This document shows positions 8,590 to 16,659 of a stretch of DNA of 45,281 nt, one piece after another. The DNA is from Gemmatimonadota bacterium (GTDB lineage: Bacteria > Gemmatimonadota > Gemmatimonadetes > Longimicrobiales > Gaopeijiaceae): positions 1 through 45,281 of the forward strand of contig JAPPGM010000084.1 of NCBI GenBank assembly GCA_028874995.1, read 5' to 3'. The translations under genes and the position numbers were made by a program. Position 1 is the stretch's first letter. Each line of letters begins with the position of its first letter. The notes beneath the pieces were generated by a model. That model ran no database searches. It was not told the origin of the DNA and saw only the letters and a program-made list of their open reading frames with translations.

Positions 8590-9091
8590 CATGGCGGGTT
8601 TAAGGAAAGCCAGCGTTCTTTCGATTGCGCTCCTCACCGTCACCCTGGCCGCCGGCTTCTTCGGGGGCGTGGCGTGGCAGAGGAACCAGCCCGTTTCCGC
8701 TCAGTCGGATGAGGGTGGGGCCGAGCCCAGGCGCGACCGCAGCGAACGTCGCATGGTGATCGACGAAGTGGGGCTGGAGCCTGACAAGCGAACCGAAGTC
8801 GAGGAGATCATTCAGCACTTCATGGCTCGCATGCGGGCGTTGCATGGCGAATTCGAGCCCATGCGGGTCCGCGTTCGGGAGTTGAACGACGAGTACGAGC
8901 AGGCGTACCGGCCGAAGCAGCGAGAGCTGTTCCGCCAGACCCGCGACTCGATCAAGGCCATCCTGGCGCCCGAGCAGCGCGCCCTCTACGACTCGTTGTT
9001 GGCCGAGCGATACGGCAACAGTGATCGCGACCGCGACGGGTCGGGAGGAGTGCGCGACAGGGGTCGCCCGAACGGCGGGGAAGAACGGTAA
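8579..9091 (+). CDS. Spy/CpxP-like periplasmic protein
   Basis: A 170-residue exported protein: an N-terminal signal or anchor (about 8-33, ASVLSIALLTVTLAAGFFGG), then a long mostly helical domain (about 60-145) rich in charged residues. It contains VGLEPDKRTEVEEIIQHFMA and the LTxxQ-like stretch ILAPEQRALYDSLLAERYG. This is the pattern of Spy/CpxP/ZraP-type proteins, which act as chaperones or stress sensors in the periplasm. The tail is low-complexity Asp/Arg/Gly. ATG 8579 overlaps the previous gene by 11 bases; ATG 8591 (MAGLRKASV) is equally possible. Being between the sigma/anti-sigma pair and the exporter genes, it may help sense the signal that the sigma factor answers to. Confidence 0.78.
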   Translation: MFRNMAGLRKASVLSIALLTVTLAAGFFGGVAWQRNQPVSAQSDEGGAEPRRDRSERRMVIDEVGLEPDKRTEVEEIIQHFMARMRALHGEFEPMRVRVRELNDEYEQAYRPKQRELFRQTRDSIKAILAPEQRALYDSLLAERYGNSDRDRDGSGGVRDRGRPNGGEER

Positions 9092-9092
9092 G

Positions 9093-10397
9093 ATGAGACA
9101 GAAGTCGATAGGGATGGCGTGCGCTTCGATGCTCCTGCTGTCGGCGGCGGGCACGGAGGCGGCCGCGCAGGACGGCACGCAGACGGTGTCGCTCGTGCGC
9201 TCCATCGAGCTGGCCCTGATTCACAGTCCGCAGCTGGCCCAGACGCAGGCGAGCCTGATCAACGCCGGCAGCGGCCGCCGCCGCGCCTGGGGATCCTTCC
9301 TGCCCACCATCAGCATGAGTTCGGGTGCCTCGGTGAACAGTTCCAGTCGCTTCGATCCGAATACTCAGCGCATCGTCCAGGGGAGCAGCGAGAACTACAA
9401 CGCGGGCCTCGGCGCGAACTACCAGTTCTTCCAGGGCGGCCGCAAGTACCACGAACTGAATCGGAGTGCGTCGGCCCGCGTCGAAGCGGAGGCGCGGCTT
9501 CAGAGCCAGCGCTATGCGGTCGTGCTGCAAACCACGACGCTCTACATCAACGCGTTGCGCCAGCGTGACCTGGTCGCAGTGTCGGAAGCGAGCGTGACTC
9601 GCGCCGAACAGAGTCTGACGATGTCGAGGACTCTTTTCAGTGCGCAATCCGCCAAGCGTTCGGACACGCTTCGCACACGCCTGGAACTGGCGAATGCTCG
9701 CCAGTCGCTGCTGCAGGCGGAGAATCAGCTCCGGGCCGCACGGTTTGCCCTGGGCCGGCAGGTCGGCATGAGCGGTCCCGTCGCTCCCGAGGATGTGGTT
9801 GATCTCACCCCGGCCCCGCTGGCGCTCTCGGAGCCGGAAATCATCGCGCTCGCCGAGTCGGTATCCCCGGCCGTCCGCGCCGCCGAGGCGGCCGCCCTGG
9901 TGGCCCGGTCTTCGCTGGGGTCTGCCAGGAGCTCGTACCTGCCGTCCCTGTCTGCTTCGTCAAACTACTCGTGGAGCAACCAGGACCGTTCGTTCACTGG
10001 CGGCAACACGAGTTGGAGTTTGCGGATAAACGGCAGCTATACGCTCTTTGACGGCTTCGCGCGCGAGCAAAGCCTCGGCCAGGCGACGGAGAGCCAGCGA
10101 GTGGCCCGTCTGACCGAGGACGACGCGCGCCGAAGCGTGCGGCAGGATGTGGACGCAGCGCTCCGGACCCTAGAGACCCAGGAACAGGCGATCGCTATCG
10201 CGCAGGAGTCCCGGGACGTCGCGGAGGAGGACCTGAGACTCAACCGGGCTCTCTACGAAGCCGGGAGCGGCACCGTCCTTGATTTCCTTACGAGCCAGGT
10301 GGCTCTGGACCAGGCCGAAGCCAACCTGGTGGCGGCCCGGTACGACTACGCGCTCGCCAAGGCTGAACTCGAATCAATCGTGGGGAGGGAACTCTAG
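9093..10397 (+). CDS. TolC-family outer membrane efflux protein
   Basis: A 434-residue outer membrane factor. A signal peptide covers about residues 1-25 (ending GTEAAAQ). The mature part has the two internally similar helical repeats of the OEP family: [20 protein letters not shown] near the start, a matching [20 protein letters not shown] near residue 280, and beta-strand segments such as [20 protein letters not shown]. Three such chains would form the channel that lets the exporter discharge outside the cell. The ATG is two bases after the previous stop. Its own stop is followed at once by a ten-codon open frame leading into the ATPase gene. Length is within the family range. Confidence 0.93.
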   Translation: MRQKSIGMACASMLLLSAAGTEAAAQDGTQTVSLVRSIELALIHSPQLAQTQASLINAGSGRRRAWGSFLPTISMSSGASVNSSSRFDPNTQRIVQGSSENYNAGLGANYQFFQGGRKYHELNRSASARVEAEARLQSQRYAVVLQTTTLYINALRQRDLVAVSEASVTRAEQSLTMSRTLFSAQSAKRSDTLRTRLELANARQSLLQAENQLRAARFALGRQVGMSGPVAPEDVVDLTPAPLALSEPEIIALAESVSPAVRAAEAAALVARSSLGSARSSYLPSLSASSNYSWSNQDRSFTGGNTSWSLRINGSYTLFDGFAREQSLGQATESQRVARLTEDDARRSVRQDVDAALRTLETQEQAIAIAQESRDVAEEDLRLNRALYEAGSGTVLDFLTSQVALDQAEANLVAARYDYALAKAELESIVGREL

Positions 10398-10430
10398 ATG
10401 AAAGACGCCGCAAAGAGAGGTGCGCCATGA
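10398..10430 (+). other. Ten-codon open frame linking the TolC and ATPase genes
   Basis: The ATG directly follows the TolC stop (TAGATG). The frame encodes [10 protein letters not shown], and its TGA overlaps the ATG of the ATPase gene (ATGA). The ATPase ribosome site AAAGAGAGG lies within it. It may simply be spacer DNA, or it may pass ribosomes from one gene to the next. Confidence 0.3.
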
Positions 10431-11155
10431 GGGCCCCAACGAACGGTCCGATCGGCAACGGCGCAATCATACGGACCGAGAATCTTCGCAAGTACTACGT
10501 CCTGGGCGCCGAGACGGTGCGGGCTGTGCGGGGTGTGGACATGACGGTGCGGCGCGGCGAATTCGTCGCGATCATGGGTCCGTCCGGGAGCGGCAAGTCG
10601 ACTTTCATGAACCTGATCGGCTGTCTGGACACGCCAACGGCGGGAAGCTACTGGCTGAACGGCCGCGAGGTTTCGGAGCTATCGGACAATCAGCTTGCCC
10701 GGGTCCGCAACCGCGACATCGGATTCGTCTTCCAGACCTTCAACCTGCTCCCGCGGGCGTCGGCGCTCCACAACGTGGAATTGCCGCTCATCTACGCGGG
10801 CATACGGGCAAAGGAACGCAAGAAGCGCGCCGAGGAGAAGCTGGTGAGGGTCGGTCTGGGGGACAGGATGCACCATAAGCCGCCGGAGCTTTCCGGGGGG
10901 CAGCGGCAGAGAGTCGCGATCGCCCGGGCGCTGGTGAACGATCCCGCCCTGCTGCTCGCCGACGAGCCGACGGGCAACCTGGACTCACAGACCTCGAGCG
11001 AGATTGTGGAAATCCTGAGCGCCCTGAACAACGCGGGGCAGACGATACTTCTGGTAACACACGAACCGGACATCGCGTCCGCGGCGTTCCGCCAGGTACA
11101 TCTCATGGACGGACTGGTGGAGCGCGACTTCATGAACGAAGGGATGGCAATCTGA
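10427..11155 (+). CDS. MacB/LolD-type ABC transporter ATP-binding protein
   Basis: A 242-residue ATPase with all catalytic motifs: Walker [11 protein letters not shown]-loop in [20 protein letters not shown], signature [15 protein letters not shown], Walker [17 protein letters not shown], and the H-switch in [12 protein letters not shown]. Sequence and length match the group that drives MacB-type mechanotransmission exporters and lipoprotein release. Unlike E. coli MacB, ATPase and permease are separate genes here, with the adaptor between them. The start has a good ribosome site (AAAGAGAGG, six bases away). The stop overlaps the next start (TGATG). Confidence 0.95.
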   Translation: MRAPTNGPIGNGAIIRTENLRKYYVLGAETVRAVRGVDMTVRRGEFVAIMGPSGSGKSTFMNLIGCLDTPTAGSYWLNGREVSELSDNQLARVRNRDIGFVFQTFNLLPRASALHNVELPLIYAGIRAKERKKRAEEKLVRVGLGDRMHHKPPELSGGQRQRVAIARALVNDPALLLADEPTGNLDSQTSSEIVEILSALNNAGQTILLVTHEPDIASAAFRQVHLMDGLVERDFMNEGMAI

Positions 11156-12957
11156 TGCGCAACCTTAAGCGAAACGTGACCCGCGGAAGAGGACTTGTTG
11201 CGGCCGTCCGAACCGGGGCGGCCGTGGTTCTCCTCGGCACCCTGGCATGCGAGCAGGCGGAAGAGACCGAAGGCATCAGCATTCAGTCGACGCCGGCGGA
11301 ACTCCGTGGAATGCGGATCACGGCGGAAGCGAGCGGACAGCTGGAGCCGGTCCTGAAGGTGGAGGTCAAGTCAAAGGCCTCCGGCGAGATCCTGGAGCTC
11401 TTCGTGGACTCCGGCGACGAAGTGGAGCTCGGCGACACCCTGGCCAAGGTCGATCCCCGTGACGTGGAGAACGCGTGGGACCAGGCGGAAGCCGACTACG
11501 AGGTGGCGAAGGTGCGGAGGGATCTCGCCAAGGAGCAGATGGATCGCAGCCGGCGCCTCCTCGACGCGGAAGTGATCTCCATGCAGGATTTCGAATCGCG
11601 GGAGCTCGAGTATGCCAACGCGCAGGCCGCGTTTGTTCGCGCCGAGACCAACCGCGAACTGGCCGCGCTCCGACGCACCGACGTGACGATTTCGGCGCCG
11701 ATGGCGGGCACGATCCTCGAGAAGCTGGTCGAGTACGGCCAGGTGATCCAGTCGGCCACCCAGAACGTGTCGGGCGGCACGACGCTCTTCATGATGGCCA
11801 ACCTCGACAACATGCGCGTCCGCACGCTCGTCGACGAGACCGACGTGGGCAAGCTGGCGGCCGGGTTGCCGGCCACCGTGAGCGTGGAGGCGTACCCGGA
11901 CCGCCCCTTCCAGGGGTATATCGAGAAGATCGAGCCGCAGGCGATCGCGCAGCAGAACGTCACCATGTTCCCGGTGATCGTCCTGCTCGACAACTCGTCG
12001 GGTCTTCTCAAGCCGGGCATGAACGCCGAGGTCGAGGTCCTGGTGGACCAGCGCACGGAGACGCTGGCCGTGCCCAACAACGCGATCGTGCAGCCGCAGG
12101 AGGTCACTGCCGCGGCCGAGGTGCTGGGGCTGGATCCGGAATCGGTGTCGATCGACTTCCAGGCTTTCGGGGCGCTGATGGGGCAGGCCGCAGCAAGGTT
12201 CGCCGAGCTGGGCGGTACCAACTCGGGTGCCGGCAGGATGGCATCCGGGGGGTTCCCGGGTGGCCGCGGTGGCGGCTTTGGAGGTGGGGTGGGCAATCAG
12301 GCGGCGGGCAATGATGCGCGGGGCGGTGCGGTCGCCGACGACGGGGAAGCCGCGTCCGGAGGTGCCATGGCTGGCGGAGCGGCCGGTGAGGCGACGGCAA
12401 CCAATGGCATGTCGATGGACGAGATTCGGCAAAAGGCGATGTCGGGCAAGATCTCGCCTGACTCGGCTCGTGCGCTGTTTTCCTCCATGCGGGGGCAGTC
12501 GGGCGCCGACGCGGGCGCTGAAGGTCGCACCGGGGGACGCGCAAATGCGGGCGCGAACGCCAACGCCGAGCGGGCCGGTGCCGCGGCGGGCGGAAACCGG
12601 CCGGGCGGTGGCGGCGGACGACCCGATGGAGTGGGAGGGCAGCGTGGCGGTGGCTTCGGTGGAGGTGCCGGGACTGGACGCGCCGGTGGTGGGTTCGGTG
12701 GCGGCTTCGGTGGCATGATGGCAGCCATGCGCGGGGGGAACGACCTGCCGTACAAGCCTGCGGTCGTCTTTGTGATCGACGATACCGGCAACATCGAACC
12801 GCGCCCGGTCGTGATCGGCCTGAGCGACTGGGACTACGTCGAGGTTCTGGCGGGTCTGCAGATGGGCGAAGAGCTCGCGCTCATCGGCGCCGCCCAGCTG
12901 CAGGCAAGGCAGCAGGCCCAGGTCGAACGGATGCGGCAACGCATGCGACCCTTCTGA
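11155..12957 (+). CDS. MacA-like periplasmic adaptor with a large glycine-rich insert
   Basis: A 600-residue membrane-fusion protein. An N-terminal export signal ends near Cys32 (VVLLGTLAC); the lipobox is not canonical, so lipidation is uncertain. A lipoyl half (VKSKASGEILELFVDSGDEV), a helical hairpin (about 100-180), the second lipoyl half (ISAPMAGTILEKLVEYGQVI) and a beta-barrel domain (about 215-320) follow. At about 357-535 there is a low-complexity Gly/Ala/Arg-rich stretch with repeated GGGFGGG, interrupted by one ordered segment (MSMDEIRQKAMSGKISPDSA). The membrane-proximal domain then resumes (KPAVVFVIDDTGNIEPRPVV). The insert makes it far longer than usual adaptors (about 370-450). 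It would connect the permease to TolC. Confidence 0.92.
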   Translation: MRNLKRNVTRGRGLVAAVRTGAAVVLLGTLACEQAEETEGISIQSTPAELRGMRITAEASGQLEPVLKVEVKSKASGEILELFVDSGDEVELGDTLAKVDPRDVENAWDQAEADYEVAKVRRDLAKEQMDRSRRLLDAEVISMQDFESRELEYANAQAAFVRAETNRELAALRRTDVTISAPMAGTILEKLVEYGQVIQSATQNVSGGTTLFMMANLDNMRVRTLVDETDVGKLAAGLPATVSVEAYPDRPFQGYIEKIEPQAIAQQNVTMFPVIVLLDNSSGLLKPGMNAEVEVLVDQRTETLAVPNNAIVQPQEVTAAAEVLGLDPESVSIDFQAFGALMGQAAARFAELGGTNSGAGRMASGGFPGGRGGGFGGGVGNQAAGNDARGGAVADDGEAASGGAMAGGAAGEATATNGMSMDEIRQKAMSGKISPDSARALFSSMRGQSGADAGAEGRTGGRANAGANANAERAGAAAGGNRPGGGGGRPDGVGGQRGGGFGGGAGTGRAGGGFGGGFGGMMAAMRGGNDLPYKPAVVFVIDDTGNIEPRPVVIGLSDWDYVEVLAGLQMGEELALIGAAQLQARQQAQVERMRQRMRPF

Positions 12958-13016
12958 TTCCCGTGAAAACCGCTTCCGTCCGCAGAGCGACGGACTAGGC
13001 AACGAGGGCGCCCACC

Positions 13017-14231
13017 ATGTTCGTTTTCAGAGAGACCATCAACGTCGCACTCGCGTCGATCCGAGCCAATGCGCTTCGTTCCCTCCTCACTACGCTGGGC
13101 ATCGTGATTGGCACGGGAGCCGTCATCACGATGGTTGCGCTGGGTGAGGGCGCGCAGCGGGCCGTGCAGGCCCAGATCGAGAGGATGGGGACCAACGTCC
13201 TCACGGTGCGGCCGGGCCAGCAATGGTGGCGGGGTGTCGCCGGCGGGAGCGTTCGGTTGAAGGAGAGCGACGCGGTGGCGCTACGCAACCAGATGGGGGC
13301 GATGTACGACATCGCTCCGGAGGCCGAGACCCGCCTGCAGATCTCCTATCTGCGGTGGAACACCTCCAATCAGGTGATCGGGACCTGGCCGACCTTTTTC
13401 GACATGCACGAACGGCACGTCGAACACGGCCGCGTCTTCAACGAGGGAGAGCTCCAGGGGCGCCAGCGGGTCGCCGTTCTGGGCTACAGCATTCCCGAAG
13501 CCCTGAACACCCCGGCCCCGCTTCTCGTAGGCCGCGAGATCCAGATTCGCGGTATCCGCTTCGAGGTGGTCGGTGTTCTGGAAGAGAAGGGCAGCATGGG
13601 GTGGGAGAACCCCGACGAGCAGGTCTACATTCCGCTATCGACGGCCCTGTACCGGGTGATGGGCGGACGCGAATTCCTTCGTGCCCTTTACGTTGCCGCT
13701 CCCTCGCCGGAAGAGCTGGAGCCGGCCTGGGGCGAAATCGACCGGATCATCCGGCGCGAACACCGCATTCGCGCCACCGAGGACGCCGACTTCCGGATCC
13801 AGCAGGCCTCGGATTTCCTCGATGCCCTGGGCGAGACCGCCGAGACATTCACCATGCTCCTCGTGGGCATCGCGGGCGTCAGCCTGCTGGTGGGCGGTAT
13901 CGGCATCATGAACATCATGCTGGTCAGCGTCACCGAACGGACACGCGAGATCGGGGTCCGCAAGGCGCTGGGGGCCACCCGCAAGGCCATCCTCTTCCAG
14001 TTCCTCGTCGAGGCGCTGGTCCTGTGCATGCTGGGCGGGATTCTGGGAGTGGGGTTCGGCTTCGGCAGCGCGGAACTGGTGACCAAACTCTACGAACGGG
14101 ACACGGCGGTTGCGGTGGAGGCGGTCGTCGTGGCGATGGGCTTCTCGGTTGCGATCGGTCTCTTCTTCGGGATCTGGCCGGCGCGGCGGGCGTCCACTCT
14201 GGATCCGATCGACGCGCTGCGGTACGAGTAG
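13017..14231 (+). CDS. MacB-type ABC transporter permease
   Basis: A 404-residue permease of the MacB/FtsX type: one N-terminal membrane helix (about 18-42, RSLLTTLGIVIGTGAVITMV), a large periplasmic domain (about 50-280), and three C-terminal helices (about 282-305, 335-360, 375-395). These include the family hallmark VGGIGIMNIMLVSVTERTRE followed by GVRKALGATRKAI, and the end is RRASTLDPIDALRYE. With the ATPase, adaptor and TolC genes it completes a tripartite exporter for drugs, peptides or lipids; the substrate is not evident. It starts 59 bases after the adaptor gene and converges on the minus-strand PDZ gene 39 bases away. No strong terminator is visible between them. Confidence 0.94.
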   Translation: MFVFRETINVALASIRANALRSLLTTLGIVIGTGAVITMVALGEGAQRAVQAQIERMGTNVLTVRPGQQWWRGVAGGSVRLKESDAVALRNQMGAMYDIAPEAETRLQISYLRWNTSNQVIGTWPTFFDMHERHVEHGRVFNEGELQGRQRVAVLGYSIPEALNTPAPLLVGREIQIRGIRFEVVGVLEEKGSMGWENPDEQVYIPLSTALYRVMGGREFLRALYVAAPSPEELEPAWGEIDRIIRREHRIRATEDADFRIQQASDFLDALGETAETFTMLLVGIAGVSLLVGGIGIMNIMLVSVTERTREIGVRKALGATRKAILFQFLVEALVLCMLGGILGVGFGFGSAELVTKLYERDTAVAVEAVVVAMGFSVAIGLFFGIWPARRASTLDPIDALRYE

Positions 14232-14270
14232 AGGGAGCCGCCGTGGGGCGGGACTCCGCGGCGAGATTCC

Positions 14271-15263
14271 CTACCGGTCCGGACGCGGATACACGATCTT
14301 CACGGGATTCTTCTGCCGAATAACCGTAAGTTCAATCGGAGTATGGAATTCCGACAACAGACGGCGAAGATCGTTGATGTTCTCGAAGGCCTTCTCTTCC
14401 ACCGATACAATGACGTCACCGGGACGGAATCCTGCGTATAGACCCGGGCTCATGGCCATCACATCGGTGACCAGGACACCCCTCTCCACTCCGAAGATGC
14501 TGCGCCCCAGGTCCGCGGTCAGATCCCGCAACAGCACGCCGCCCAGAAGCACCGTACCTTCCAGCTGAAGGGCGAAAACCGAGCGTCGGCCTCCGCCCGC
14601 GCTGTCGAAGTCCACCACCCCGGTCAACTCGGTTCCTCCGCCACCGACCGAAGGGAACGCTTCCCGCTCGGCCCGGGCCTGCCCCAGCAGCAACGCCATC
14701 TCGTCGGCTGATGTGATGCCCGGGATGCCCGGCAGGACGTGCCAAGGCCACGGTTCGGCCATGAGCGGATCGCTCAGCATGATGTCGAAGATGGAGTCGA
14801 ACCGTGCCCAGGCACTCTCCAGTCTGTCGAGCGGGTTGGGAATGACGAATGCGGGGGCCGGGTCCGCGACGACGGTCACGTCGTGCTGGTCTCCGTTCCG
14901 AACGACAATCAGGCGGACGGACTGCCCGGGCCGCAGGTTGGAGGTGGAGCGCAGCCAGGATTCGAAGGTGGAGAGTGGATTGCCGTCAACGGAGACGAAC
15001 CAGTCGCCCGGAACGATGCCCGCCAGATCGGCCGGGCTGTTCGGGTAGATGTCGTCGACCAGCAGCTGGAACGACGTCCGGAGTACCGGGGCCGAAGGAG
15101 CCGTCTCCGTAGTGAAGCGGATCCCGATCCATGCCTGCCTGGGCGTGCCGGTGGTATCCTGGGCAACGCCCGCGGCCGGCACCGCCGCACCGGTGACGGC
15201 CAGCGCTGCGAGAACCCCGACCAGGCCCGGAGAGGTCGAAACGGGACGAGGGCGGGCAGTCAC
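14271..15263 (-). CDS. Exported protein with two PDZ domains and no protease domain
   Basis: A 330-residue protein. The signal segment (about 8-35, LVGVLAALAVTGAAVPAAGV) ends before AQDTTG. PDZ domain 1 (about 45-135) shows IYPNSPADLAGIVPGDWFVS; PDZ domain 2 (about 235-325) shows VMAMSPGLYAGFRPGDVIVS. No trypsin-like catalytic GNSGG and no zinc HExxH motif is present, so it is not itself a DegS, HtrA or RseP protease. PDZ domains bind exposed C-terminal tails of misfolded envelope proteins, so it may be an adaptor or sensor. GTG 15263 is four bases after the anti-sigma-like gene's stop, making a sigma/anti-sigma/PDZ operon. Confidence 0.85.
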   Translation of the reverse strand: MTARPRPVSTSPGLVGVLAALAVTGAAVPAAGVAQDTTGTPRQAWIGIRFTTETAPSAPVLRTSFQLLVDDIYPNSPADLAGIVPGDWFVSVDGNPLSTFESWLRSTSNLRPGQSVRLIVVRNGDQHDVTVVADPAPAFVIPNPLDRLESAWARFDSIFDIMLSDPLMAEPWPWHVLPGIPGITSADEMALLLGQARAEREAFPSVGGGGTELTGVVDFDSAGGGRRSVFALQLEGTVLLGGVLLRDLTADLGRSIFGVERGVLVTDVMAMSPGLYAGFRPGDVIVSVEEKAFENINDLRRLLSEFHTPIELTVIRQKNPVKIVYPRPDR

Positions 15264-15267
15264 GGCA

Positions 15268-15909
15268 TCAACGCCAGTCCGCGATGACCTCGCGGATGGT
15301 GAAGTCGTGCTCGGCCAGTGAACGTACGTAGACGTCGTTCCAGAACGGGTCGCCCGGAGATTCCTCCACGGCCGCGCGGCTGGCGGCCATAAGTGTCTCG
15401 AGCGCCGCGATGTGAGCGGCGGGGTCCCGGGAACGACCCCGCAACCCCTCGGCACTTACGAATTGCTGGAGTCCGCCGTACGCGGCCCTGTAGCGGTCGG
15501 CAGCTTCGTCCACCGCCGCCATCGCCTCCTCGAGCGACGCGTAGGACGCCGGCTCGGAAGAGACTTCCGCGCCGCCGAAGCCTGCCGGGGCGGAGCCGGT
15601 CACCCAGCCCAGCGTGGTGCCGCCGACGAAGATCACCAGGGCGGCCGCCACCTGCAGCCACTTCCGCCAGAGGTGGGCGTTGCTGCGGCCGCCGAGGATG
15701 AGGCCCGCCGCCATGAGCTTCTTCTCGAGTTCGTGCCAGCCGCCGGGAGGGGGGAGCACTGCGGGGAGATTGCCCAGCGCCTCGGTCTGCGACCGCAGCG
15801 CATCCAGTTCCCGGCGCAGACCGGGATCTCCTTCCAGGACCGCCCGTTCCTCCGGCGTCGGCGGCTCGTCGACCAGACGAGCCAGCTGTTCCAGATTCAA
15901 ACGCTCCAT
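15268..15909 (-). CDS. Anti-sigma-factor-like membrane protein
   Basis: A 213-residue protein. The N-terminus resembles anti-sigma domains (MERLNLEQLARLVDEPPTPE, then ERAVLEGDPGLRRELDAL). One membrane helix lies at about 85-107 (WLQVAAALVIFVGGTTLGWV), and the C-terminal outer domain (about 108-213) is mostly helical. The ATG is preceded by AAGGA nine bases away and overlaps the end of the sigma gene by 13 bases. It probably holds the ECF sigma factor at the membrane until released. No zinc-binding HxxxCxxC motif is seen, so it is not a ZAS-type anti-sigma factor. Function rests on position, topology and N-terminal pattern. Confidence 0.78.
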   Translation of the reverse strand: MERLNLEQLARLVDEPPTPEERAVLEGDPGLRRELDALRSQTEALGNLPAVLPPPGGWHELEKKLMAAGLILGGRSNAHLWRKWLQVAAALVIFVGGTTLGWVTGSAPAGFGGAEVSSEPASYASLEEAMAAVDEAADRYRAAYGGLQQFVSAEGLRGRSRDPAAHIAALETLMAASRAAVEESPGDPFWNDVYVRSLAEHDFTIREVIADWR

Positions 15910-16436
15910 GCTTCGATTTCCTTGGGACGAGTTTCGTGTCCTTTGAGCATGCGCCGCATCTTCGCCCGCGCCTTGAACAACTGCGACTTGGACGTGCCCG
16001 AGGTCACCCCCAGGGCGGCGCCGATTTCTTCGTGGGTGTATCCTTCGACGTCGTGCAGGATCAGGACCTTTCGCATTCCGTCGGGGAGTTCGGCGAGTGC
16101 CTCCTCCAGTTTGCGTTGCATCAGGGTGTCGCCAATGCGGGGCGGCACCGGTATGACATCGGGCAGCGCCACCTCGCGTTTCCTTCTCGTCTTCTCCTTT
16201 CTGACCGCCTGGAGCGCCGAGTTGACGGCGATCCGGTGCAGCCAGGTCGAGAAACGGGCCTCGCCGCGGAAGGTGGGCAGGGCCCGGATGGCCCGAATCC
16301 ACGCTTCCTGGGCGTAGTCCTCCGCCAGATCATCGTCGCCGGCGATCCGCCGCACCACAGCGTAGACCCGTGGGGAATACCGGTCGTAGAGGGCGCGAAC
16401 GGCTCGGTTGTCTCCTTCGCACGCGCGACGAATCAA
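15897..16436 (-). CDS. ECF-type RNA polymerase sigma factor (second)
   Basis: A 179-residue sigma-70 factor. Region 2: NRAVRALYDRYSPRVYAVVR and AEDYAQEAWIRAIRALPTFR. Region 4: LPDGMRKVLILHDVEGYTHE followed by IGAALGVTSGTSKSQLFKAR. It is closer to the RpoE/SigW style than the first sigma gene in the window. The start is unclear: the best candidate in frame is TTG 16436, with only about nine more open codons upstream before a stop. It overlaps the anti-sigma-like gene by 13 bases. It faces away from threonine synthase across a 223-base divergent region that should hold its promoter. Confidence 0.92.
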   Translation of the reverse strand: MIRRACEGDNRAVRALYDRYSPRVYAVVRRIAGDDDLAEDYAQEAWIRAIRALPTFRGEARFSTWLHRIAVNSALQAVRKEKTRRKREVALPDVIPVPPRIGDTLMQRKLEEALAELPDGMRKVLILHDVEGYTHEEIGAALGVTSGTSKSQLFKARAKMRRMLKGHETRPKEIEAWSV

Positions 16437-16659
16437 CTGGGCTTCGATGTTTCCGGATCCAGGTTATTGTGCCCGGAGGCACGGTTGATGTATGCGGACC
16501 GCTCCGGTCGGAACGAGCCCTGCTTCCGCTGCCATCGTCCATGAGACGCGGTCAGGACAATTTAGGGTTGCCTGCCTCCCGCTTCCACCCGGGCGGCGCG
16601 AAGGCCAGCTTTCAGCTCCATCATGATTCCGTCCCCTGCGACCCCCCCCGACCGCTGCG

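Noticed and set aside
12227-12718. Tandem DNA repeat or CRISPR-like array
   Set aside because: The repetition reflects Gly codons in an open coding frame; there are no regular spacers or conserved direct repeats.
15910-16302. Upstream extension of the anti-sigma-like gene
   Set aside because: Overlaps the sigma gene in another frame and is Arg/Gly/Thr-rich nonsense; the ATG at 15909 has a ribosome site.
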